Source: Nodosilinea sp. BSH.14 (GTDB taxonomy: Bacteria > Cyanobacteriota > Cyanobacteriia > Phormidesmidales > Phormidesmidaceae). From it: 5,353 nucleotides of DNA. Shown here piece by piece: positions 1-5,353 of this stretch. The position numbers and the translations under genes were made by a program. The stretch spans positions 1 to 5,353 of the forward strand of contig JALQST010000238.1 in the NCBI GenBank assembly GCA_023264315.1, written 5' to 3'. The notes under the pieces were generated by a model. It did no database searches and was not told where the DNA came from. It saw only the letters and a list, made by a program, of their open reading frames with translations. Each line of letters opens with the position of its first letter. Positions within the stretch are counted from its first letter, which is position 1.

Positions 1-375
1 CCCAAAGAACGGCGACGCTATCGGGGGCTGGGCCTGACTATCCGTGCGATCAAAGCTCAGGAAGGGAGACAACGCCGTCCACCGAGTGGCCCGCAGCAGG
101 GCATCATACTCCGCCGGGGGCATCGGGTCTGAGGTCTCAAGCGGTGGTAGAGCCGTGGGTTCTAGGAGGGTCTTGTGAACTTCTCGCTCCCAAATCAAAC
201 TGTCTTCCGATGGGCCATCGGAATCCACGTACTCTAGCCGCACCAAGTGAACCTGCCCCTCATCGCCAGCCCCGAAGGGCTCCACAGAAGCAATCATCGC
301 CCGACGATTGCGTAGCGTTGTCAACATCCCCACCTGGGGCACCGCAGCAGTATTGAGTTTTTCCGGCATGGCCAT
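1..375 (-). CDS. SNF2-type DEAD/DEAH helicase, N-terminal fragment (runs off the window)
   Basis: An uninterrupted minus-strand frame runs from an ATG at 375 to the window edge (125 codons, no stop). A second in-frame ATG at 369 (MPEKLN) is an equally good start. No strong Shine-Dalgarno precedes either, and the frame is closed upstream by a TGA near 435. The fragment reads smoothly: a small beta-rich opening with PQVGMLTTLRNRRAMIASV, then VHLVRLEYVDSDGPSEDSLI followed by WERE, then AEYDALLRATRWTALSPF, ending at SPFFG. I recognise this as the N-terminal module of large SNF2/RapA-like helicases found in cyanobacterial defence cassettes, where the next segment normally leads into the Walker A motif. 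That part is outside the window, so catalysis cannot be confirmed. The module recalls helicases loosely related to DISARM DrmD, but I would not assign that name. The gene reads away from everything else here. Confidence 0.68.
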   Translation of the reverse strand, partial: MAMPEKLNTAAVPQVGMLTTLRNRRAMIASVEPFGAGDEGQVHLVRLEYVDSDGPSEDSLIWEREVHKTLLEPTALPPLETSDPMPPAEYDALLRATRWTALSPFLSFDRTDSQAQPPIASPFFG

Positions 376-845
376 GAACAAGACTTTTACTTCAGAGAAG
401 GACGCAACCCAGGACGCCGTTACCCAGCCACATCACCGATTCAGCCACGGAGATGCCGCTCTTCATTGATTTACGGTGACAACAACCCAGGGGAACGACT
501 CAATCCTATCGCCGAGGACGATTGTCAACTCAGCCGCCACTCAGACGAGAAAGATGAACTCCCTCCAGGGTACCCAACAGAGCGACAAAATACCCATTAC
601 AAAACTAAATATTCGGATCCTTGAAGGTACTGTCAGCCCTAGGGTTTAGGCGGCTACCACCGGGATAATCGGCTTTTTCCCCGTGGTGTAAAAGTACGCC
701 TCACAGGCACTCGACTTTCCGGTTCTCGATTCTCCATCGTTGCTGATGACCTTACCCGCCTCCCTGAGTCGCTTGCTGCTAGCCTTGGCTTCCTCGGCTT
801 AGGCAACATGGCGTGCCGCAACGCAGCCATTCTCAATATGGCAAT
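376..845. other. Intergenic stretch with no defensible gene
   Basis: This stretch separates the helicase start from the transposase remnant. On the minus strand, reading toward the helicase, there is a perfect TTGACA at 523-528. The only -10-like hexamer near it (TAGGAT at 503-508) is 14 bases away, which is too close, so I do not call a promoter. Between about 634 and 845 both strands are open. A plus frame from about 637 contains SRFSIVADDLTRLPESLAAS. A minus frame ending at TAA 646-648 contains SRTGKSSACEAYFYTTGKKP. Neither has a recognisable family, start codon and ribosome site together. Part of it may be sequence carried by the adjacent IS. Confidence 0.4.
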
Positions 846-1190
846 TCAGCTAGTATTTGGCGGGATTTCTAGCTCTAGCCCTTCCAGCATGAAGGTCAGC
901 AGATGATCCCAACTGTCGAAATACAGGTACCGGGTTAACGCCCGCAGATCATCGAAGAAGGTCTTGCGGGTGGGCAAGTGAGAGCGCAGCAGCGTGTACT
1001 TCTGGTCGAGCAGTTCCAGCCCCGTGTGGAATAGCAGGGACAAGATGTTCAGCGTCGCCCGTAACGAAGAGAGATGCTGCTTTCCGTGCCCGAAATTGTG
1101 CTCCAGGTTGTAGCCCTTGGTCTTGAGGTATTCCGAGATATTGTCAAATCTGGTGTATGGCTCGGATCTAGGCGGCGTCCTGCATCTGGG
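846..1190 (-). pseudogene. C-terminal remnant of a DDE (IS4-like) transposase
   Basis: The minus frame from about 1190 to the TGA at 846-848 has no internal stop. From about 1140 it reads like the tail of a DDE transposase common in cyanobacteria: EYLKTKGYNLEHNFGHGK, then LSLLFHTGLELLDQKY, TRKTFFDDLRALTRYL and FDSWDHLLTFMLEGLELE. A family memory of this tail is the conserved 'LKTKGYNLEHNFGHG' that follows the last catalytic acid. Upstream homology stops: the same frame hits TGA at 1191-1193, and a neighbouring frame holds DWMDDNPDVTQMQDAA followed by TAG, so the catalytic core has been lost or scrambled. A short internal ATG at 1043 could start a 65-residue product, but I see no reason to treat it as a gene. 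I found no inverted repeats. The family-level call (IS4-like) is less certain than 'transposase tail'. Confidence 0.65.
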
Positions 1191-1341
1191 TCACATCGGG
1201 GTTGTCATCCATCCAGTCCAGGGATGTCTACAGCAAGCCTTTCCTCGCCAAAGTAAAGCCCCTGGCCAATGACCAAGGGCTAACATGAGTGGAGCGTCAG
1301 TTAGTAGTTGCTATCTTCGATATCCCGCAGGTTGATGGTCG

Positions 1342-2814
1342 CTAAGGGGTCTTTATCTGAATTAAGCTCATCGCGCCGCCTTCTGGACTAGATACAACCA
1401 CTTGGTTAGTTGCAGGGATAAATTCAATTCCTTCTGGCTCAAATCCAGCGGCTTGATCCATTCCGACCACCTCAGGATTCAGGATAACGGTATCGAGTAA
1501 TTGAATGTTGGTCGGATCAGAGATGTCATGGATGGTCATCGCATCTGAACGCTCAATGGCGACAAACGCAAGGGTGCGGCCACCGATGACACCCACCGCA
1601 ACAACCTCTGGCTCTGGGCCTTTACTATTGCATCGTTGGGGTAAGCCTAGTGCGAGGATGCTGTCCTCAATGGAATTACCACTATCACCCAGTAACTCTC
1701 CGGTATTGGCATCAAAGACACTGATGCTTCGAGATCCATGGGGACTGATCTCCACGCCTTCATAAGACTGGCTGTTCACGCTAGTCAGGTTATCCTCGTC
1801 GGCAGTGACAAAGAAACGCCCATCTGGAGTGATCGCAATACCATCTGGCTCACGGGCCGAGGTAAATTCTTGCCTTAGGGACAGGTCATAGAGACTAGAA
1901 CGACAGTTCCCTGTGCCTACTCTATCTTGGGTGAGTCCCAACCCTGTCCGAAGGCCCAGATCAAACGTTTGCACGGCAAACAGGTCGGGCGTTAGGGTGC
2001 GAGGCAGTGGCGATGGAATGTCAATACGAGCCACCGCATTGTTCTCTTGAAGGGTCGCTACGACGAAAGAACTATCTTCTGCAACCCGAACGGTCTCAGG
2101 CTGTGGATCATGGGGAAAGAAAGGGATGTTCTCAGCCGGAATCGGTATCTCTACCTGACTCATCCGATGGGCACCATGGCGAAGGTCAATCATCGAAATC
2201 GTACCAGGACGATTCTCAGGATTTAGTAGGTCTTCCTCGTTTTCTTCGTCTTCATTGGCGACGACGGCAAATTGTCCATTCGGAGCAATGGCTACGGAGT
2301 CTGGGCCACGACCTACGGTGACTTGGCCAAGGGGGGCAAGGGTTGGTAGGGCGAGCGCTACAACCTTCCCTGGAACCTCAGAAAACGTCGCAGAATTGGC
2401 CTCATCGACATCTCTCACCCCGACAAGGGCAAAATCACCGTCTGGGCTAATGGCGACCCCCGTTAGTTCAGCCGCCGTGGAACCTGTGGGTAGAAACGCC
2501 TCCGTTAAAACCCAGGTGCCTTTGACCGTCAGTGTATCCTCCTCAATGGACACGAGCGTAACGGTATCTCCGCCAACGACCAGGGCGTGCTGGCCATCGT
2601 TCGAGACAGCCAGCATCTCTGCTCCGGCCAAACCCGTTAGGGTAAACACGACTTCTCCCCTCATAGGGGCGTTCTCTGCGCTCACCCTAGGTACTCCGAT
2701 CCCAAAGGGAAGACCAACCAACGCCAAGATGAACAATGCTTTAGGGTTAATCGGCTGCATGAACCTCAAGGCTGACATCAAAAGGCATTTCAGGTTACGG
2801 GAATTCTGATCCAT
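1342..2814 (-). CDS. Secreted beta-propeller protein (choice-of-anchor I / YVTN type)
   Basis: This complete 490-residue protein is probably exported. A hydrophobic segment at residues 25-40 followed by VPRVSA-EN near 46 looks like a signal peptide with a Sec cleavage site. Starting at Met19 (base 2760) would give a more typical, shorter n-region, so the true start may be there. The mature part is built of repeated propeller blades with the signature VAISPDGDFALVG (120-132), VAIAPNGQFAVVANEDE (174-190) and GIAITPDGRFFVTADEDN (325-342). The C-terminal third carries choice-of-anchor I hallmarks: KGPEPEVVAV (398-407), GGRTLAFVAIERSDAMTIHD (411-430) and EPEGIEFIP (459-467). Acidic runs (EDEENEED, 188-195) might bind calcium. 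No membrane anchor follows the last blade. Enzymatic activity is unknown; relatives are often labelled alkaline phosphatase or lactonase without proof. A Pho-box promoter upstream suggests phosphate-starvation control. Confidence 0.85.
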   Translation of the reverse strand: MDQNSRNLKCLLMSALRFMQPINPKALFILALVGLPFGIGVPRVSAENAPMRGEVVFTLTGLAGAEMLAVSNDGQHALVVGGDTVTLVSIEEDTLTVKGTWVLTEAFLPTGSTAAELTGVAISPDGDFALVGVRDVDEANSATFSEVPGKVVALALPTLAPLGQVTVGRGPDSVAIAPNGQFAVVANEDEENEEDLLNPENRPGTISMIDLRHGAHRMSQVEIPIPAENIPFFPHDPQPETVRVAEDSSFVVATLQENNAVARIDIPSPLPRTLTPDLFAVQTFDLGLRTGLGLTQDRVGTGNCRSSLYDLSLRQEFTSAREPDGIAITPDGRFFVTADEDNLTSVNSQSYEGVEISPHGSRSISVFDANTGELLGDSGNSIEDSILALGLPQRCNSKGPEPEVVAVGVIGGRTLAFVAIERSDAMTIHDISDPTNIQLLDTVILNPEVVGMDQAAGFEPEGIEFIPATNQVVVSSPEGGAMSLIQIKTP

Positions 2815-2849
2815 TGCGGTGACTGATATTTATGAAGGACATAGAATTA

Positions 2850-2855
2850 ACCATA
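2850..2855 (-). promoter_or_regulatory. Putative -10 element of the Pho promoter
   Basis: TATGGT lies exactly 10 bases downstream of the fourth Pho-like repeat. This is the distance expected when a Pho box replaces the -35 element. It matches the -10 consensus at four of six positions. Transcription would start roughly 30 bases before the ATG at 2814. Confidence 0.4.
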
Positions 2856-2865
2856 CCGGACACAG

Positions 2866-2904
2866 TGATTAAGCACATTAAGAAGTAAATAAGTAAAGAT
2901 TAAG
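2866..2904 (-). promoter_or_regulatory. Pho box (PhoB-type direct repeats) upstream of the propeller gene
   Basis: Read on the minus strand, three 8-mers follow each other with exact 3-base spacers: CTTAATCT (2904-2897), CTTATTTA (2893-2886) and CTTAATGT (2882-2875). A fourth, CTTAATCA (2873-2866), follows after one base. The published cyanobacterial Pho-box consensus is PyTTAAPyPy(T/A) repeated with 3-base spacers. The first and fourth units match fully; the second and third each have one mismatch. The array points at the propeller gene, whose first ATG is about 50 bases downstream. The 11-base pitch puts the units on one face of the helix. Binding by PhoB (SphR) is inferred. Confidence 0.6.
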
Positions 2905-3000
2905 GATGGCCAATATTTTAAAGACTGAAAAACTCCCTCTCCAGCTTTTATACGCTATCACCGAAATACCTGTCGATCCTTATCCATCTAAATCGCTTTG

Positions 3001-3468
3001 CTATTGAAACCCTTTTTCAGCAATTGACCTCAGCCCAGTCCGCTTTTTTTTTAAGGCATCTTGATGCTTAAAAACACCTTCCACTCGGTCGTAGGTCAAC
3101 CCCTCAGCACGACTGACTTGCTCTATCGTACTGACTTGGACTGGGTGGTAAACATCCGCCTCATATCGACGCGTATACGGCCGTCCGAGGTCGATATCGG
3201 GAAGCCATTCTGTAAAGTACTGTTGACCGGGACGGCAGTAAACCTGACGACGCGGAACCTTCAGGTGAGTCGCTTGGCCAAACACCGATAAATCTCGAAT
3301 CATGACCGACCGACGCTGGTTTACTTCGTCACTGGCCGTCCCACAATGGGGACTGTTAGCGGCCTCATTTAAGAGCCCTAATGTGAGAATGATGCCGTTC
3401 TGGTCTTGGTCACATTGATCAACCGTTGCGTGAGGAAGGTTCAGCAACGTATCTAGGTGAAAGTCCAT
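3001..3468 (-). pseudogene. N-terminal remnant of an ISL3-family transposase
   Basis: From the ATG at 3468 the minus frame gives 155 residues that look like the N-terminal zinc-finger and helix-turn-helix part of cyanobacterial ISL3 transposases: MDFHLDTLLNLPHATVDQ (1-18), VMIRDLSVFGQATHLKVP RR (55-74), RPYTRRYEADVY (96-107) and STIEQVSRAEGLTYDRVEG (113-131). The zinc-binding pairs are damaged: the first CxxC reads SPHC (39-42) and the second reads CRPG (78-81). The match ends at a run of nine A (3044-3052). One extra A there would restore KKKADWAEVNC before another stop, so a frameshift plus further decay is likely. The whole DDE catalytic domain is absent. The open frame continues upstream to 3675, but that part is antisense to cas6 and is not transposase. 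The remnant lies directly upstream of the cas6 leader. Confidence 0.75.
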
Positions 3469-3490
3469 GACGCTCGGTTTCGGATGCATG

Positions 3491-3520
3491 GTTTTACCCT
3501 CCCCCGGCGGGGATTGAAAT
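3491..3520 (+). repeat. Solitary CRISPR-repeat-like hairpin in the cas6 leader
   Basis: The element begins GTTTTACCC, forms a 5-bp stem TCCCC (3500-3504) / GGGGA (3509-3513) around the loop CGGC, and ends ATTGAAAT (3513-3520). Many cyanobacterial CRISPR repeats begin GTTT, hold a short C/G hairpin and end ATTGAAAC, the 8-base tag left on the 5' end of mature crRNAs by Cas6. Only the last base differs here. The orientation is the same as cas6, and the element ends 29 bases before its ATG. No second copy exists in the window, so it is not an array. It may be a Cas6 target in the cas6 mRNA leader or the degenerate last repeat of a lost array. Part of it could also belong to the end of the ISL3 remnant. 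Confidence 0.6.
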
Positions 3521-3549
3521 ATACTGGGCTGAAGAATTTCCGTCTTCCC

Positions 3550-4674
3550 ATGCCCAGATCCGTTCAAGAGATTAAACTCAACCTCAGTGCCAAAACGCTG
3601 TGGCCCGCCCAAACCGAACTGGTCAGCCTCCGGTTTGACCTGGTGGCGGATGACGACTATGACCTCTATCCCCAATACACCATTGGTCTACACGCCTGGT
3701 TCCTAGGCCAGATTCAGGCCATTGACCCAACTCTCTCGGCCCAGTTGCACGATGGCGAAACCGACAAAGCCTTTAATCTATCGGGGCTGAGCGGCCAGTT
3801 CTCCACCCAGAGCCGCAGCCTGCGCCTGCAAGCGGGTAAGTCCTATGCGTGGTATGTGGCCGGACTGACCAAGCCGGTGGTGAAAGGATTGGCCCAGTGG
3901 CTCCGGCAATTGCCGGAGGTGGTGGCCCTCAAAAATGCTCCCCTGACCATCCAGCGGGTGAGCTATGCCCAGCCGCCCACTACCTATGCCAACCTGGCCA
4001 CGGTGGAGCCCGGACAGAGCCTTAGCCTGACCTTTGTGAGCCCTACCAGCTTTCGGCGCAGGGGCCACCACCTGCCGATCCCCTGGCCGCGCAATGTGTT
4101 TCACAGCTATCTACGACGGTGGAATGAGTTTTCTAACCGCCCCGTGGATCCCGATCAATTCCTGGATTGGGTGGATGATGCTGTGGTGTTTCATCGCCAT
4201 GAATTAATCAGCGAAAAAATTGCGGCGGGCAAGCGGGGCTCAGTGACAGGATTTACCGGAGCCGTCACCTATGGCCTCGCGGGCAAAGCGGCGGAAGACC
4301 CCGAATTTCGGCAGTTGTTCTATACCCTGGGCCACTATGCGCCCTACTGTGGCACCGGTCACAAAACCACCTTTGGCCTAGGTCAAACCCGCCTGGGCTG
4401 GCACCTCGACCACCCCCAACCCGTACCCATGGCCCAAGCCCTCCTCGCCGATCGCATCGACGAACTGACAGCTTACTTTATCCACCAAAAGAAACGCACT
4501 GGCGGAGATCGCGCCCAATCCTCCGCCGAAACCTGGGCCACCATTGTGGCCCGCCGAGAACTGGGCGATTCCCTCCAGGCCATCGCCGCTGATCTGGATA
4601 TCCCCTACGAAACCGCAAAAACCTACAGCAAGCTGGCCCGACGAGTGATGAAAGCCAACTCTCAACCAGGTTAG
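3550..4674 (+). CDS. cas6: CRISPR endoribonuclease Cas6 with C-terminal HTH-like extension
   Basis: Cas6 cuts CRISPR precursor RNA at the base of each repeat hairpin to give crRNAs with an 8-base 5' tag. From the ATG at 3550 (MPRSVQEIKL) the protein has 374 residues. An N-terminal ferredoxin-like fold holds GLHAWFLGQIQAIDPTLSAQ and LHD, with His48 and His67 as candidate catalytic residues. The middle has SFRRRGHHLPIPWPRNVFHS, typical of the family. The glycine-rich RNA-binding loop is GTGHKTTFGLGQTRLG (268-283). After the core, about 90 residues form a charged linker and a helix-turn-helix-like end (about 339-365: SLQAIAADLDIPYETAKTY). An ATG at 3457 would add 31 residues by reading through the repeat-like hairpin, so I prefer 3550; its ribosome site is weak (GAAGAA at 3531). 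No other cas gene is visible. The stop codon overlaps that of the convergent HEPN gene. Confidence 0.92.
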   Translation: MPRSVQEIKLNLSAKTLWPAQTELVSLRFDLVADDDYDLYPQYTIGLHAWFLGQIQAIDPTLSAQLHDGETDKAFNLSGLSGQFSTQSRSLRLQAGKSYAWYVAGLTKPVVKGLAQWLRQLPEVVALKNAPLTIQRVSYAQPPTTYANLATVEPGQSLSLTFVSPTSFRRRGHHLPIPWPRNVFHSYLRRWNEFSNRPVDPDQFLDWVDDAVVFHRHELISEKIAAGKRGSVTGFTGAVTYGLAGKAAEDPEFRQLFYTLGHYAPYCGTGHKTTFGLGQTRLGWHLDHPQPVPMAQALLADRIDELTAYFIHQKKRTGGDRAQSSAETWATIVARRELGDSLQAIAADLDIPYETAKTYSKLARRVMKANSQPG

Positions 4675-4748
4675 ATGGGCGGTGAAGCGTTCCGCGTAGG
4701 GCTATCGGCGACGGCTGTGTTAAACGGGTCTATTGTGAAAACGGTGAC
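4671..4748. repeat. Probable interspersed-repeat DNA replacing the HEPN 3' half
   Basis: HEPN similarity stops near 4748. The remaining bases down to 4671 translate to FNTAVADSPTRNASPPI, a kind of tail I associate with short interspersed repeats that are scattered through filamentous cyanobacterial genomes and end up translated at gene ends. On the plus strand it contains GGCGGTGAAGCGTTCCGCG with small inverted arms (GCGG/CCGC and GAA-GCG-TTC). The segment also overlaps the last three bases of cas6. Only one copy is in view, so its repeat nature is inferred from memory of similar tails. Confidence 0.4.
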
Positions 4749-4928
4749 GAATTGCTTGCCCCGCTGAAGTATGACCGCGCTTGCCGCATAGAAACAGGCG
4801 TAGTAGGCCCGATTGATGGCAAAGTCGAACCGTTGAGCCTGAAACTCAGATCGGGCTGATTCTAGCGCCTGATCTGCTTTTTGCAGTAGGTAATGGATGA
4901 CATCATCGGATTGAGGGAGGAGTGACAT
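4671..4928 (-). pseudogene. HEPN-domain toxin of an MNT-HEPN pair, C-terminally truncated
   Basis: The 85-residue product starts as a standard HEPN protein of the PF05168 kind: two helices containing DDVIHYLLQKADQALESA (8-25), then the signature FDFAINRAYYACFYAASAVI (34-53) and LQRGKQF. Intact relatives run to roughly 120-130 residues, with a second helical half that in RNase-type HEPN proteins carries the Rx4-6H catalytic motif. Here similarity stops at residue 60 and the last 25 residues come from unrelated, repeat-like DNA. The catalytic half is therefore missing and the toxin is probably dead. Its ATG overlaps the stop of the MNT gene (TAATG, 4926-4930), the usual coupled order of such operons. 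A frameshift repair is unlikely, since cas6 begins immediately beyond on the other strand. Confidence 0.78.
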
Positions 4929-5272
4929 TAGGCCGCGACGCCCCGCTGCGCGATTTCGTGATGGATGGGGAGCCGCGTATAGTAGCCCGTCAGCCAGTCG
5001 GTTTGAGCGACGACTAGGGTGCTGATGACGACATCGTAGGCTAGCTCAATATCAAAGAGGGCATCGATGATGGCGTTGCGTTCTTGCCAAGGGAGCGGAT
5101 GATGGGTGAGCACCAGCAAGTCGATATCGGATTCGGCGGTGTCTTGGCCGGAGACCTTAGACCCATAGAGGATAACTTTTTCGACTGGAAATTGGCTTTG
5201 CAGCAGGGCCACGGCGGCCTCAATTGCCTGACGATCTCGTTCTTTTAACGGTAGGTCTGCCATGGTCTGCAT
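4928..5272 (-). CDS. MNT-family minimal nucleotidyltransferase, antitoxin of MNT-HEPN pair
   Basis: This small complete protein has the minimal nucleotidyltransferase fold. From the ATG at 5263 (MADLPLKERD) it has 111 residues; the ATG at 5272 adds three. The family-typical motif GS-x10-DxD is exact: Gly34-Ser35, ten residues, then Asp46-Ile-Asp48, within VILYGSKVSGQDTAESDIDL. Asp77 in YDVVIS is a good third metal-binding acid. In studied MNT-HEPN (MntA-HepT) systems this enzyme adds AMP groups to the HEPN RNase and silences it. Here the active site looks intact, but the partner downstream is truncated. The reading frame stays open upstream to the window edge (27 more codons), yet those codons do not look like the family, so I keep the start near 5263-5272. 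No clear ribosome site or promoter is visible. Confidence 0.88.
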   Translation of the reverse strand: MQTMADLPLKERDRQAIEAAVALLQSQFPVEKVILYGSKVSGQDTAESDIDLLVLTHHPLPWQERNAIIDALFDIELAYDVVISTLVVAQTDWLTGYYTRLPIHHEIAQRGVAA

Positions 5273-5353
5273 AGCGTCATGGTAAGGATGCTGGCTTCTC
5301 TGCCATCGTAGCGAATTAACGAACCACTGGAGCCGCGCTGGTCTCGCAGAAGA

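Noticed and set aside
144..356. Plus-strand 70-codon frame
   Set aside because: It is the shadow of the helicase N-terminus on the minus strand; it is proline-rich and without family features.
503..528. Promoter for the helicase (TTGACA with TAGGAT)
   Set aside because: The -35 is perfect, but the spacing of 14 bases is too short for a normal sigma-70 type promoter.
1505..2809. Plus-strand frames of 86, 104 and 184 codons
   Set aside because: All are antisense to the propeller gene, whose minus-strand blades are clear.
3426..3455. cas6 promoter TTGCGT - 18 bases - TATCTA
   Set aside because: Each hexamer matches consensus at only about half its positions; it is too weak to list as a feature.
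3491..3520. A true CRISPR array
   Set aside because: Only one repeat-like unit is present, with no spacer and no second copy on either strand of the window.
3457..3549. Longer cas6 start at 3457 adding 31 residues
   Set aside because: The extra residues are the translation of the repeat-like hairpin and have no Cas6 character; the family-like N-terminus begins at 3550.
3469..3675. Upstream extension of the minus frame before the ISL3 start (69 codons)
   Set aside because: It is antisense to the cas6 start and its leader, shows no family resemblance, and the transposase similarity begins exactly at the ATG at 3468.
3778..4665. Minus-strand frames of 108 and 95 codons inside cas6
   Set aside because: They are antisense shadows of cas6, with glycine-rich translations typical of reversed GC-rich coding DNA.

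Overview
This window looks like a piece of a cyanobacterial accessory region that is partly a defence island and partly a graveyard of insertion sequences. The cyanobacterial assignment rests on three things. The Cas6 and its C-terminal extension resemble cyanobacterial forms. A direct-repeat operator has the spacing of the cyanobacterial Pho box. Both transposase remnants resemble families common in filamentous cyanobacteria. All family calls were made by eye from translated sequence, without a database search.

Layout from left to right. The minus-strand reading frame that leaves the window at base 1 begins at 375 (or 369) and encodes the N-terminus of what looks like a large SNF2-type helicase; its ATPase motifs lie outside the window. 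Bases 376-845 hold no gene I can defend. Bases 846-1190 (minus) are the C-terminal end of a decayed DDE transposase. A complete secreted beta-propeller gene of the choice-of-anchor I / YVTN type follows on the minus strand (1342-2814). Upstream of it (2850-2904) lies a convincing Pho-box promoter: three 8-bp repeats at 11-bp pitch, a fourth half-site and a -10 hexamer, which suggests induction by phosphate starvation. Bases 3001-3468 (minus) are the N-terminal part of a decayed ISL3-type transposase.

The centre of interest is the plus-strand cas6 gene (3550-4674). No other cas gene and no CRISPR array are in view. A single CRISPR-repeat-like hairpin sits at 3491-3520, only 29 bases before the cas6 start. 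It has a 5-bp C/G stem followed immediately by the 8-base tag ATTGAAAT, almost the canonical repeat end ATTGAAAC. This suggests either that Cas6 binds and cuts its own mRNA leader (autoregulation) or that this is the last relic of an array removed by the neighbouring IS. Cas6 also carries a C-terminal helix-turn-helix-like extension.

Convergent with cas6, and overlapping its stop codon, is a minus-strand MNT-HEPN pair. The MNT nucleotidyltransferase (4928-5272) is intact with an exact GS-x10-DxD motif. The downstream HEPN toxin gene (4671-4928) has lost its C-terminal half, replaced by about 25 codons of what looks like interspersed-repeat DNA. The pair is coupled through a TAATG overlap. Taken together, the helicase start, a stand-alone Cas6, a broken toxin-antitoxin pair and two dead IS elements fit a decaying defence island.
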